Shown here: piece by piece, positions 19,046-29,759 of the stretch
Layout: each line of letters begins with the position of its first letter
Position numbering within the stretch: the stretch's first letter is position 1
Assembly: GCA_051453625.1 (NCBI GenBank)
Contig: JBOZIK010000001.1
Location: forward strand, 240,305,808-240,347,274
Length of the DNA: 41,467 bases
DNA from: Welwitschia mirabilis
Lineage: Eukaryota > Gnetophyta > Gnetopsida > Welwitschiales
Direction of reading: 5' to 3'
Notes under the pieces: model-generated
What the model saw: the letters and a program-made list of their open reading frames with translations, nothing else
What the model was told of the DNA's origin: nothing
The model's database searches: none
Position numbers and translations under genes: made by a program

Positions 19046-21949
19046 TTTAATCATAGATATGTGTATCAATCAGTTCACCTTCATCACTAATTTGCAGTGG
19101 TTGGTGATATCATCCACTAAAATGGGAAAGTCAACACCCCAAACTTAGTCCACCCCTTCTTCTATTTACTTTAAAATTTGGGAGTGTTAATCTTGGGGTT
19201 GACCTACAATTTGAGAAGAAGTTCCTCTCAGCTCAGGGCTTGAAGCATGCTCCACAATTCACCTTGTAACAATTCTCCCTCTTTTCAATAGGCACTAATC
19301 CTAAAACCAATTTTTTGAAGTTAATGCACTATATAAAATTGGAATAGTACATACAATTTTTTGAAATTACCTAGGATAGGAAAATGAGAAATCAAACATA
19401 CCAAAAATCGTTTTTTATAGATGCTAAAAACAGACAAACACAAAAATGAGAGGAGTGCTTAGAAATGTTCCTAGGCAGGAGAGTACAGATGCGTGTCTCT
19501 GTGACATGAAGTTTTGTTCTCATTTGATGCGCTTTCTTGATTGTTTTGCTCTAATTGTGCCCCTACCACTAAAGAACAATGATTTTATATTCATTTATGC
19601 CACAAATACCTACAAAACTAAGTATCAGTGAACCTACAAAAGTAAATATCAATGACCAAATGATGTTCTAATCATGCAAGTGAAGGCATATTGTTAAAGC
19701 CTTTGAAAAGCCATACAGTTCTCCATAATGATGGATGTATGAAGCAAATATGAGATGTTCTTGGAAGGGTGAAATTCAAAAGGGATAGGAATTTCACTTC
19801 ATGACATAATTTGATGTTTCCTTATTAAATTGGCCTATGAGAACATATCCTCAATAGATTTATATTCTATAATTTTCGGTGGATTGATGCCTCTTTAACT
19901 TGGATTGTGCATATTTGAATTTTTAAAGGTTATAGTTGTTCTCTCTAATCGATGAAATAAATTTTGTTACTAATTTATATTGGGGTTAAAATGTTAATGA
20001 CTGATGAAGATTTTTGATATCTAAAATCTTGTTTGGGTTTTAGCTTGGCTAATCAAACCGTGGTTGTTTAGAAACATCGACATGTTCTGATAGATAGGTT
20101 TTCGGTTAATCACATGACTAGTAGAGTTATGAATATTTCAAAACATGATCGGCTATAAGGTTAACTGGTGGAAGCATGGTCAAACTAGGTCATTCTCTAC
20201 TTATTTGGGAAAACCTCAACTTGCTTTCAGTAATTCATCTCGAATAGTTGATCAACAATTTCAAACATTCTATCTAGACATTTGAAACAAGGTTTTGAAC
20301 ATATATGCTAATCACCAAAATTGACGATTTCACCTAACCAAGATATGTGAAACCCAAGCTTAGGAATTGTGAAAGTGTTCTGGAATTTTTCTAGCCAATT
20401 GAATGATTCTGAAAACGTGTAAAGTTAAGTCTTCTAGAATGCAATCCACCCTCGTGAAAATCAAGAATTCATGGCCCTAATTGAGGGAATCCTCATGTTT
20501 TCTATCAAACAACCAAACTTACAAGTATTTGAGAGAACATTGATATCTACAAAATGGACAGGATTATCCTTAAAGAGAATAAAGCTACAAGTGCCTAAGT
20601 AAGAGCTGAAGTAGTAATAGGTATTGCATGTTCATTTGGTACATAGGAAGATTGGAAACCTATTTCCAAACTATGATAATACGAATTATTCTAGTTGAGA
20701 CATAACAAACCACTATAATTCTAGGATGTCAGGTTGTGCTTCTATAATTCAAAATCATTAGTAAAACAACTAAAAATTAATTAAATCAGCTTATGTGGGA
20801 AACATTTCTATGTAGGTTGGTTTGCTTAATTTTCAGTAAGATCTAAGTCGGGGAGATGCCTCTTGAAAATTCCAAATATAGAGTGTTTCATATGCATTTC
20901 CAAGATACAATAAAACAAGCTAAGAGTATTTTTACCTAAGTTTCCAACTTAGGATTGGGACAAAACCAGTGAATATTCTAAGAATTAAACTACAAAGTTC
21001 ATGGTAATATTTGACTGTTGACGTCTGATTTGATAAAATACACTAATCAACTAGTCATACTGGTTACCCAGTGATGATATCATCCACACATCTGGAGTTC
21101 AGATCCTATACTATACAGAATGAATTTAGAGTTTAGCAATTATAAAAAGTGACTAAGCTTGCACATTATGAACTTGAAATTCAACAATACAGAAATCATC
21201 TTGAAATTATAAAACCCATTTATCATGAGAGCTAGGAATCAATAATGATTTGTTTGATTTGCTTGATGAAATTATCATTTCCATAATGACAACTATGATA
21301 AAATATCATTTCCTCGCTTAGGCAAAAATCAAGAACCATGACTCGAACTTCCGAAAATCTTCTGCTTTCTAGTAATGACTCACAACCCTTAAAAAGAGGG
21401 AGGACAAATCTTTCTTCCCTCTATGTAGTTGAACAAGTTGGTCTTCTTTAATGGAATAAATTCAATCTCAGTGTATACTGATAGTGAGGAATGAAGTCAT
21501 GCTTCCCCTTAGTCTAAAGGTGTATGTCGAAATGAAGAATAGCGATGCAGATTACATCCCCTAAAATAAAGATGTGGGTGTTGATGAAACAAAAATCCAT
21601 CAATGACATGTGATCTTATTATAGCTGTGAGGCTCAAATAGACATAAGATGAGTGTTGGGGGATTTGAATCATGATTCCTGGTTTTTTGTAAGAATTGCT
21701 TACTTGTCGATCTAACAAAGTAAATGATTTTTATTATGCAAATTAAACAAGTCATGTTTCATCCTTCAAAGATCAAAAATGGTTTTTGTTTCATTGTGTT
21801 CTAATTCCTTTTGCTTTAGTTGATATTTTTAACTACTCAATTTTAGAATTCGTTTTATCTAGGTTCATATTGAAACATTGGAATGCTTTGGTAATATAGT
21901 CACTATTGACTGAGCCTTGGGGTAGCACTAATAAGTGATAACATAAAAG

Positions 21950-22173
21950 ATGAGCCACCTAAGATGGTTTGGGTGTGTTTACAATCGACCACAAAGTGCA
22001 CCTATCAAAAGAGGTTGTTTGGTTGAGGTTAAAGCGAAACAACAAAGAGAAAGACCAAGAAAGATTTGGTTCTAGTCATAAGGACAGATATGCAAGATCT
22101 TGATATAATCACTAATCTAGCTATTTATAGATGTGAATGGTGTCTAAGGACTCATAAAGCCAACCCTATGTAG
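21950..22173 (+). pseudogene. RTE-type LINE reverse transcriptase tail
   Basis: The frame from 21950 reads MSHLRWFGCVYNRPQSAPIK then ERPRKIWF-stop. One base out of frame it continues VIRTDMQDLDIITNLAIYR and ends KANPM-stop at 22171-22173. The LRWFGHVxRRP…APxRR and G-R-P-(R/K)-K-x-W blocks followed by a D-M-x-x-L-D-L region are the C-terminal signature of plant RTE-clade (and related Penelope-free) LINE polymerases. Only this 3' tail survives, as expected of 5'-truncated LINE copies. A TG-rich tract (about 22230-22258) lies just downstream. Confidence 0.75.
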
Positions 22174-23500
22174 ATGGGAAAATGCTAGGATAATAATGAT
22201 GGTGAATTTTTAAGCTTGTACCTCATTTTTAAGATGTGTGTGGGTGCGTGTGTGTGTAACACGTATTAGCTTTATTTTTATGCCATATTAAATGTTAACA
22301 TGTGGTTAGATATTTCATATTTTTACTTTATAAAACATAAAATTGATATTTGGGGTATTTAACTTCTAGGTTGGAAACTCAGGTAACTATATCCAAAAAT
22401 ATCAAATTTTCACTTCTACTAATTTATCATGAAATGAGATGAGTTTACAAAATGTGTACATATCAAAAGTTCCAAGATATTTCTTGCCTACTTAGGTATT
22501 TCTCAAACATAAGAGATTAACATGCACAATAACATTTTCCTACATGGACTTTTTAAGATATTGCAAGATGACTAGAATTTAAGCAAATTAAAGGGCTCAA
22601 GTGTTAGTGCTTATGTTTAATAGTTATAGGTTTTCAAATAGGATGTGAAGCACTTTCTTGAAGTCTTAGGGAAAAAAGCTTAGAACTGTTAAAAAAAAGG
22701 AGGAGGAGGAGGAAGAAGAAGAAAAAGAAAAAAACAAGTATTTAGTGTATGGATGAGAATTTAGTGTGCTTGCAACACAAGGCAACTTCTAGATTATGAG
22801 AACTGGAAATGTAATGATTTTATGGATACATGGTTGAAGATACTGCTATTGGAATAGTTAGATTGAGAATACCAACTCCAAAAGGAATATTGATTGGTAT
22901 TAAAGTAACATCATCAAAACATCGAGGAATGAATAAGATATCCTTTTTTGTTTATCTAACTTCATATCCCAGATTTGGTTGGAATATTGGACTTGTAACC
23001 AATGGAAATAAAACATTGTCACCAGTGAATTAGCAAGGCTAGTGTGATCACTCCTACTGCCAATGATTAAAGGTTATGGCTAGTCACCCCAATAGGTTTG
23101 GGATGGCTCTTCTTGAGTTGACATAACTTTGTGGTTGACTTCCATTGACTAGTCATTGCTTGATGAGTTGCTAAATAGTTGCCATCATATTAAAACAAGT
23201 CATGTCAAGAAGGCATCTCATCCTATCAGTGTTTTGTATAAAGATGAGAGAACTGGTAATTTACATAATTTTTAGACAATATAAGCTATAAACAATTACA
23301 ATCAAGCACTTTCAAAAGCATTTGACGTATGTAAATTCATTGGAAGCCTACTATCATGTGAATGCCCTGTTTCTACCCTCCAAACTCCCTTTTTTAAGCC
23401 CCTTCTTTAACCTACATGTAACATTATAAGGTACTACATGTCGCCAACTTTTACTCATGACAACCTCTTACCAACTTTTTGAAAAGGCGAGAGTAAATAA
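22174..23500. other. Intron DNA with simple repeats
   Basis: Contains a (TG)n-like tract at 22230-22258 and a purine run of GGA/GAA triplets at about 22690-22733. A 67-codon plus-strand frame at 22830-23033 has no recognised domain. A CTAGTCACC/TGACTAGTCA repeat fragment lies at about 23080-23155. No other structure is seen before the copia-4 LTR. Confidence 0.5.
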
Positions 23501-23998
23501 TGAAAATCCTAGAAGGTGGGGTGAATAGAATTGCTAATTAAAAAACTGATAAAATATTTCAACCCCACTAAATGAATGAGCCTTGCATGAGTGATAAATA
23601 ACATGAAAACAAAGTAGTAAAGAAAATAATTAGCACACATAGAATCTATAGTGGTTTGACAATGTGCCTACTCCACTCTTCAGGGAGAGATAGATGAACT
23701 ATCTTCCCTGGTTCCCTTGAAGCTCTTCAACTAATGATTTTTTTGGCTGATCATAACCCTTTTTTACAATAGTGATGATTATAGGCTTATCATCAACCAA
23801 GTACAGATGGGAGTCTTTTGAAGTCTTAGACTCAACCGTAGAGAAGGAAAGAAGTAAAAGAGAGGTGCCTCAAGTTACAGATGTTCCAAGTTGGATACTG
23901 TTCAGATTGATAGCACAAGATAAGTACACTTTGATAATATCCAAGGTTAGGTTACTGTTCATTCAAAGATCATTAGCAGTGAATGAATAGCTTTCAGC

Positions 23999-24010
23999 TT
24001 TTTATATAAG
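23999..24010 (-). promoter_or_regulatory. TATA box of copia-4 3' LTR
   Basis: On the minus strand CTTATATAAAAA lies downstream of the GACGTC array. The same sequence is conserved in the other LTR. Confidence 0.7.
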
Positions 24011-24169
24011 AGAGAAATATATCTGTTAGATTGGTTTATTGAAGTCAACCAAGTTCTAGCTCCAAGGGACAATCTTCATGAACCAGCCTCAAAGATTACG
24101 CTAGAAAAAGTAACTGTTGAGATCCGTCGGACCTGTCAAAGGTGGAAACTTCCAGTACAAAAATCCCGA

Positions 24170-24560
24170 CAGGAGGGGGGACGTCCAGCGTACTTGAGTG
24201 GGGACGTCCACACCTATTAGTGGTCTAGTTCTTCATACAAGAAGGTCGAATGGAGTGGGAACGTCCAGGCTTCAAGAGTCGGGACGTCCAGGCTTCAACA
24301 GTCGGGATGTCCGCACCTAACACTCAGTAATCTCATACAATTTTCCCGTGAGGAGAGGGGACGTCCGACCTATTGGAGAGGGGACATCTATCCTGTTAGA
24401 GTGGAGATGTTTGCCCTGTTTGAGTAGGGATGTTTGCACATGTAACTAGGCTATCTCCATATATTCTAACTGTGAGAAGAGGGAACGTTCGGGCTTTATT
24501 GATTGAGGATGTCCACGATATTGAAGTATCTTGAGGACGTCCATCATTAAAATGACTTAC
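24170..24560 (-). repeat. 23-bp-period GACGTC array in the 3' LTR U3
   Basis: Intact GACGTC lies at 24180, 24203, 24283, 24360 and 24536. Related hexamers continue the same 23-bp step: AACGTC 24260 to GACGTC 24283 to GATGTC 24306, and GACGTC 24360 to GACATC 24383 to GATGTT 24406 to GATGTT 24429. The unit resembles GGACGTCYGCCCTGTTNGAG plus three bases. Most degenerate copies are CpG transitions of GACGTC. It sits 170 bp upstream of the LTR TATA box, where an enhancer would lie. ACGT-core palindromes of this kind are bound by plant bZIP proteins; binding here is inferred. Confidence 0.85.
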
Positions 24561-24681
24561 CTAGGCAAAAGGTTGCCAACTTTTTAGATTGTCCACTTAT
24601 TTTGACAAACGTGGTGAGCATGTTGATCATGCATGTGAATCAACTTCATTCTATTGGCATCATTGAAATCTTTTTACTCCA

Positions 24682-24697
24682 CCATCTCTCCCTTTTC
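24682..24697 (-). promoter_or_regulatory. Copia-4 polypurine tract
   Basis: On the minus strand GAAAAGGGAGAGATGG directly adjoins the LTR start TGGAGTAAAAAG: the expected primer for plus-strand DNA synthesis. Confidence 0.85.
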
Positions 24698-24787
24698 AAT
24701 GATGGCAAACCCTATGCCTTCTTGATTTCAGGAACAATGGACTTCCCCTGGAAGTGATATTCTCATAAACCATAAACCAATAATATA

Positions 24788-24880
24788 TCTCCCCCTAAGG
24801 CTTAGATTTGCTCCACCTGAGATTGATGTCGTTTACGAAGTGCACTTGGACTTGAAGATAGATATATTCTCCCCTATTTG
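24788..24880 (-). promoter_or_regulatory. Additional PPT-like tracts (Sirevirus-type multiple PPT)
   Basis: Two further purine tracts stand upstream of the main PPT in element sense: CTTAGGGGGAGA at 24788-24799 and CAAATAGGGGAGAA at 24867-24880. Repeated PPT-like motifs before the 3' LTR are a described feature of Sireviruses. Whether they prime synthesis is unknown. Confidence 0.65.
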
Positions 24881-25175
24881 ACATCATTGATCCTGTATAT
24901 GACATATTAAACCAGAAGAAAAAACAAACTGTGAAAAGCATATGAAAAGAAAAAGATGATTATAACCAATTGAAAAACAAAAACAAAACTATAATTTAGA
25001 TTAATTATACCAAAAGTTTGATTACATATCATTCATTGTTCATCAGACATAAGAGCATAGACACAACGACTGACACTTAGAAACTAACTGAGAAAACTAC
25101 AGGAAGAGGAACATAAACTGATACGCAAGGGAAGACGAAGACAAAGATAAGTAGAAAGATAAAACTAATGAAGAG

Positions 25176-26179
25176 TCAATCAGATTCCTCCACATTTCCA
25201 CTGCGACTATTGCTGCAAGAAGTGGAAGTCACTTCCAACTCGAAGTCCACCAGAGCCTTTTTAACCTTGGAGTGTTGTGAAGAGATCCTTTTAAGCCATC
25301 TCTCTGTAGATGATGTGCTTCGAGATGATTCACCAGAGTGCATGCACTTGAACTGCTTGGAAGGTGGAGAGGAAGGAGCTAGAGGAGTAGATCCTTCGAC
25401 AATTTTCATTCTAACTAGGGAGGACTCATCAAATGGCATAGGCAATTTGCGATATTCATCTTTCACCTTAGGTAATGCTGCTTGGGCATGACACATTTTT
25501 GTAATCAAGCCTCCATATGGCAAAGCTGCGAAACCCTTTGAAGTATATGAAGCCATATTTTGTAGTATCATCTAAGGTAAATTAATTTAGATGCTTTGGG
25601 CATAGCAAAACATTATGTATGCACATAAAGGAGAAACTTCATCCATGTGCCCAAGCTTGGGAATGAGATTACTTAAAATTATTCTGAATAGTTCTTTGTA
25701 AACTAGGCGAAAAATTCGAGTAGGAATAGCTATTCTCCAACCCTCTTATTTTTCGCATAAGACTTCCATGAGTTCATTTATGGGAACAAGATGGTCTAAA
25801 ACCGATACTAAAGTAATATGCACATACTCTTCTCCTTCTAATGAAAAACTAGTAGCAGTAGATATCATTTTTGGAGTAACTTCAATATCAACTCCATACA
25901 AGTTGGAGACAAATTGGTTTTGCTCAAATTGAAATGACTTGTTACAATAAAACATACAAACTAGATTGATTAAAGCATGTGTATGAGGGTTATAATCTAA
26001 GTCCAATTGAGATCTTCTAACCTGGGTAGCAAATTGAAGTAATGTCTGAAGGTATTGTGTAGGTATTGCTATTCAAGCTTTGTCCACATAGCTTTTGCTT
26101 TGGAAGAAACAAATATAGGTTCTACTTCTTTGTCTTTCCCTTCGTCTTTCCTTGAAACTGGAATCTTTTGCCTTGGCAT
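25176..26179 (-). pseudogene. Copia-4 extra ORF between pol and 3' LTR
   Basis: From the ATG at 26177-26179 the frame reads MPRQKIPVSRKDEGKDKE, a basic N-terminus. It shifts once near 26030-26080 into WIAIPTQYLQTLLQFATQVR, QLDLDYNPHTHALINLVCMFY and a TPKMISTATSFSLEGEEYVH block. After a TAA (position expected as CAA/Gln) come GWRIAIPTRIFRLVYKELFR, PKLGHMDEVSPLCAYIMFCY, a FAALPYGGLITKMC block and a Ser-rich, Lys-rich tail ending EESD-stop at 25176. Total about 334 codons with one shift and four or so stops. The P-T-x-x-F…L-P-(Y/F)-x-x-L-I-T-x-(M/L)-C pattern resembles the 'putative plant transposon protein' domain seen in many plant retroelements. That is a family resemblance from memory and needs a search. 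No signal peptide or membrane segment is obvious, so it does not look like an envelope protein. Confidence 0.65.
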
Positions 26180-26424
26180 GATGGAATGGAAGAAAGAGGA
26201 GAAGCACAAAAGTAGAAAACTAAAGGAAGAAAGGAAAACAAAAAAGGAAAAGAGGACTTACTACTTAAACTTGAACTCTGAAAATGACAAAATGAGGAGG
26301 AAGAAGGGGGAATGTCCTTTATATAGAGGAGTCCCTTTTTTACTTAAGGAAAAAAAGGTTTTTAAGAGTAGTTTTGAGTCCGCCCAGGTGCGCGGACGTC
26401 AGGGGTGCTAAGAGTGCAGACGTC
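26177..26424 (-). promoter_or_regulatory. Candidate internal promoter of the copia-4 extra ORF
   Basis: In element sense two intact GACGTC palindromes (26419-26424 and 26395-26400, 24 bp apart) are followed 70 bp later by TATATAAAG (26317-26325). A pyrimidine-rich leader comes next, then the ATG of the extra ORF at 26179, about 140 bp past the TATA. The same combination (GACGTC array, then TATA) forms the LTR U3. The arrangement suggests the extra ORF has, or had, its own transcription start. Seen: motifs and spacing. Inferred: promoter function. Confidence 0.5.
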
Positions 26425-26487
26425 CAAACCCCTAATAAAGGAGAATAGACAGAAAAGATAAGAAAAATTGATAGGATTAAGATAGAC

Positions 26488-26514
26488 TTAGATAGATAGA
26501 TAGAGAGAGAGAGA
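26488..26514. repeat. (GATA)n(GA)n microsatellite at a gap edge
   Basis: GATAGATAGATA followed by GA repeats runs into the gap at 26515; the repeat probably caused the gap. Confidence 0.9.
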
Positions 26515-26617
26515 NNNNNNNNNNNNNNNNNNNNNNNNNNNNNNNNNNNNNNNNNNNNNNNNNNNNNNNNNNNNNNNNNNNNNNNNNNNNNNNNNNNNNN
26601 NNNNNNNNNNNNNNNNN
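26515..26617. other. Assembly gap (103 N)
   Basis: Between the pol end and the region upstream of the extra ORF in copia-4. Confidence 0.95.
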
Positions 26618-28439
26618 ATCACACCTTGATTGGACATGTTCTTATGTACAACTCTACCCTTAACTTCTCAAACCTTGCTTCTAATGATAATGTTTTTGTG
26701 AACATGTATGCAAATTGTTTCTCAGTAAAGACATGATCTAGTTTTATTGCCCTGATAAAAGGATGCCTTATGTCAATATATTTAGTGCAAAAGTGTTGTA
26801 CTAGGTTCTTTGTGATATTGATGGCACTGGTGTTGTCACGCAATAGCTGACTGTTCTTCATTTCCATCCCATAATCACTCAAGGTGTGCATCATCCATAA
26901 CAATTGAGTATAGCATGTTATGGCTACTATATATTTTGCCTCTATGGTGGACAATGATATCGAAGTATGTTTCTTTTAACTCTAGGCTACTAGACAATTC
27001 CCAAGAAAATAGCAAGCGCCACACGTACTCTTCCGATCATTGGTGTATTCAACCTAATCTGCATTTCTATACCCAACAAGATTAAGTGAAGTGTCATGCG
27101 GAAGCCAAATACCAAAATCTCTTCAGTGCTTAAGATACCTAAATATTCTTTTAACCACAAAAAGATGGGATTCCTTAGGATCAGACTGATATCGAGCACA
27201 AGTACCCACACTGAAAGCAATATCTGGCCTACTAGAAGTCAAGTATAACAAGCTATCAATCATACCTCGATAAAATCTCTAGTCTACTGATTTGCTTGAT
27301 TCATCCTTGCTAATCTTTGTTGTTGTAGATATAGAAGTACCAACCTCTTTGACTTGATCAAGCTTGTACTTTGTCAGGAGTTTGTTAACATATTTTGATT
27401 GACTTAGAAAAAATTCCATATTTGAGCTGCTTAATCTGCAATTCTCAGAAAAAATTGAGCTCTCTAAGCATGCTCATCTCAAATTCTTTTTGCATGGTCT
27501 TAGAAAAATCCATTGTTGGTCTTTTCATTGGTTGCACCAAAAACTGTGTCATCAACATAAATTTGTAAAATGAGAATATCATTAGTCCTTTTAATAAATA
27601 GGGTAGGGTTAACATTACCACTTTTAAACCCATACTCTAGCAGAAATTTTGACAGCCTCTCATACGAGGCTCTTGGAGCTTGTTTAGGTCTATACAAGGC
27701 CTTCCTGAGTTTGAAGACATGTTTGGGATAGTTTACATCAATAAATCCGGGTGGCTGTTTGACAAAAACTTCCTCTTCCATTTAATCATTGAGAAAAGCA
27801 CTTTTCACATCCATTTGAAATAACTTAATGTTCATGGCACATGCATAGGCTAATAACAATCTAAGGGATTCAAGCCTAGCCACTAGGGCATAACTCTCAC
27901 TGTAGTCTATACCTTCTTCTTGACTATAACCTTGAGCCACCAAACTAGCCTTGTTTTGCACTACAGTACATGTTTCATCCAATTTATTCTTAAATACCCA
28001 TTTAGTAGTTTGTACCAATAATATGCTTACCTTTCGGTTTTGGAACTAAATCTCAGACTTCATTCCTCTTGAACTGCAGTATTTTCTTTTGCGGAGCCTT
28101 TATCCATTGCTCATGTTGTTCTGCTTCAGCTATGTTTCTAGGTTCAATGCGAGATACAAAGCAGAAATGAGCACAAATATTACTCATACCTAGTCTGGTA
28201 CTTATTCCAGATTCCAGACTCCCAATGATCTGGTCAGTTGAGTGATCTCTTCTAGTTTTGAGAGGAAGACTTGCACTTTTTGGAGAACTAGTGATCTTGG
28301 GATTCTCATCATTTTCTCCTTCATTAGCTTTGTTTGGCACATCTTGGTGACTGCTTTGAGCATCATTATCAAAAGTATGTATGGAATCATCTTCCTCATC
28401 TTTGTCCACCCTGCTTTCATTGTTAATCTCTAAAACCTT
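26618..28439 (-). pseudogene. Copia-4 reverse transcriptase and RNase H relic
   Basis: RT begins TTKWVFKNKLDETCTVVQNK (27950-28015). FQMDVKSAFLND follows, then one in-frame TAA and EEEVFVKQPPGF, LYRPKQAPRASYERL and the catalytic IYVDDTVFGATN (YVDD at 27548-27559). After several stops and shifts comes the RNase H: STIEAKYIVA (26945 leftward), DNTSAINITKNLVQH, KYIDIRHPFIR and FTEKQFAYMFTKTL, ending near 26620 (IKV). These are the RVT_2 and RNase HI domains of Ty1/copia Pol. The RT catalytic YVDD is intact; the RNase H motif CDN reads RDN. Upstream (28053-28409) is the acidic, Ser-rich linker between integrase and RT. Confidence 0.88.
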
Positions 28440-29759
28440 TACGCGTAGTGATTCTTCAACTGTATTTGGATCATAATTGAAGAGTCTGTAAGCTTTACTT
28501 TTTGAAGAATAATTTACGCGTAGTCATTCTTCAACTTTATTTGGATCATAATTGAAGAGTCTGTAAGCTTTACTTTTTGAAGAATAATCAAGAAATGTAC
28601 CATGCATACCTTTCGGTGGAAATGTACTTGGGATCTCTATCATTCAGAATGATGCATTTACTACCAAAAACTCTAAAGTATTTAACCATGGGCTTCTTAC
28701 CATTCCACAACTCATAAGGTGTATTTTGAGTATTGGTTCTCAGAAAGATCCTATTAGATATGTAACAAGCAATACTTACTTGCTTTAGCCCAAAACCATC
28801 TTGGAAGATTATACTCTCCAAGCATTGTCTTTGCCATCTCAATCAATACTGTGTTCTTGCATTCAACTACTTCATTTGGTTGTGGCGTTCTTGGAGCTGA
28901 AAATTGATGGAATATCTCATAGTTATCACAAAAATTAATGAAATTTTCATTTTCAAACTTACCTCCATGGTCAGGTCTAATTCTCTTTATGGTGTGATCC
29001 TTTTCGTTCTGAATTTTCTTGCAGAGTCTGCAAAACTTTTCAAAGGCATCAGATTTTGAATGCAAAAATTCAACCAAGTGTATCTTGTAAATTCGTCAAC
29101 AACCACCATAAAATATTTTTTTACCTCCAAGGCTTCTTACCTATGTAGGTCCCACTAAATCTAAATGTAACAAATCTAGTGGTTCTTTCGTGGAAATCCT
29201 AGTTTTTGGTTTAAATGAAGACTTTACAATTTTCCCTACTTGATAGTGCTTACAAGATCGGAAATTAGAAAAATTAAGTTTGGGCAAACCTCTGACCAAC
29301 TCTTTTTGCTATACACTCTTTAAATTTGTGATAGTGAAATGCCCCATTCTCCTGTGCAAGAGCCTTTCTTCACTTACTTGGGTGAATCCACATAATTCTT
29401 CATCATGTGATCTTCCTCCTATAGAATAAAAGTTTCCTGGTCTATGGGCCACTAAAAGTTGTTTATTGTTAGAAATATTCTTAACTACACATTTATCTTT
29501 GTTAAAAATCATCATATTACTTTTATCACACATCTGAGCAATGCTTAAAAGATTATGCTTAAGTCCATCAACATGTAATACATCATCAATTTTGGGTAAG
29601 TTATATTCACATACCATTGGCTTGCCTTTGATTGCTGCCTTATGATTGTTACCCAAAAACACCTCACCTCCATCATAGTCAACAAGGGTATGAAAGCACC
29701 TTTTGTCACCTGTTATGTGTCTTGAATAGTTACTATCCAAGAATCATATAGGATGCTCC
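28440..29759 (-). pseudogene. Copia-4 protease and integrase relic
   Basis: Protease: LDSNYSRHITGD near 29700-29740, the copia D-S-G-x-S-x-H-M-T-G site with Gly replaced by Asn. IDDVLHVDGLKHNLLSIAQM follows, and the pre-integrase block RLLHRRMGHFTITNL at about 29312-29360. Integrase core: LHSKSDAFEKFCRLCKKIQ, IKRIRPDHGGKFENENF (catalytic second Asp), PRTPQPNEVVECKN (catalytic Glu; usual Q-x-N-G-V-V-E-R-K) at 28840-29070. Then WAKASKYCLLHI and, in another frame, YISNRIFLR and PYELWNGKKP. The region ends in the YSSKSKAYRLFN block, which is tandemly duplicated. Frameshifts near 28610, 28760 and 29080 and several stops disrupt it. Confidence 0.85.
28441..28590 (-). repeat. 75-bp in-frame tandem duplication in copia-4 pol
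   Basis: ACGCGTAGT(G/C)ATTCTTCAAC… occurs at 28441 and again at 28516, period 75 bp (25 codons), with only about three differences. On the coding strand it repeats the YSSKSKAYRLFNYDPN…VEE…LRV block at the integrase C-terminus. Confidence 0.85.

Larger units (their letters stand above)
18135..21949. other. Intron DNA with short repeats only
   Basis: About 3.8 kb of AT-rich sequence within the PTST1-like intron. Apart from the 48-bp duplication and the hairpin cluster listed separately, no transposon domain, RNA gene or exon was recognised; frames are short and closed. Confidence 0.45.
23501..24681 (-). repeat. Copia-4 3' LTR
   Basis: A 1181-bp LTR with TGAAAATCC and TACTCCA ends on the plus strand, matching 31384-32680. 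In element orientation U3 holds the 23-bp GACGTC array (24170-24560), the TATA is at 23999-24010, and R/U5 runs to 23501. It is about 116 bp shorter than the other LTR, chiefly because array units present at 32040-32170 are missing here. Confidence 0.92.

Noticed and set aside
22830-23033. 67-codon plus-strand frame
   Set aside because: No domain, no splice signals; length expected by chance.
24170-24560. Regularly spaced GACGTC units as a CRISPR-like array
   Set aside because: Plant genome, units are degenerate tandem repeats without unique spacers, and they lie in an LTR.
25168-25491. 107-codon plus-strand frame
   Set aside because: It lies opposite the copia-4 extra ORF, which has clear family-like content; a shadow.
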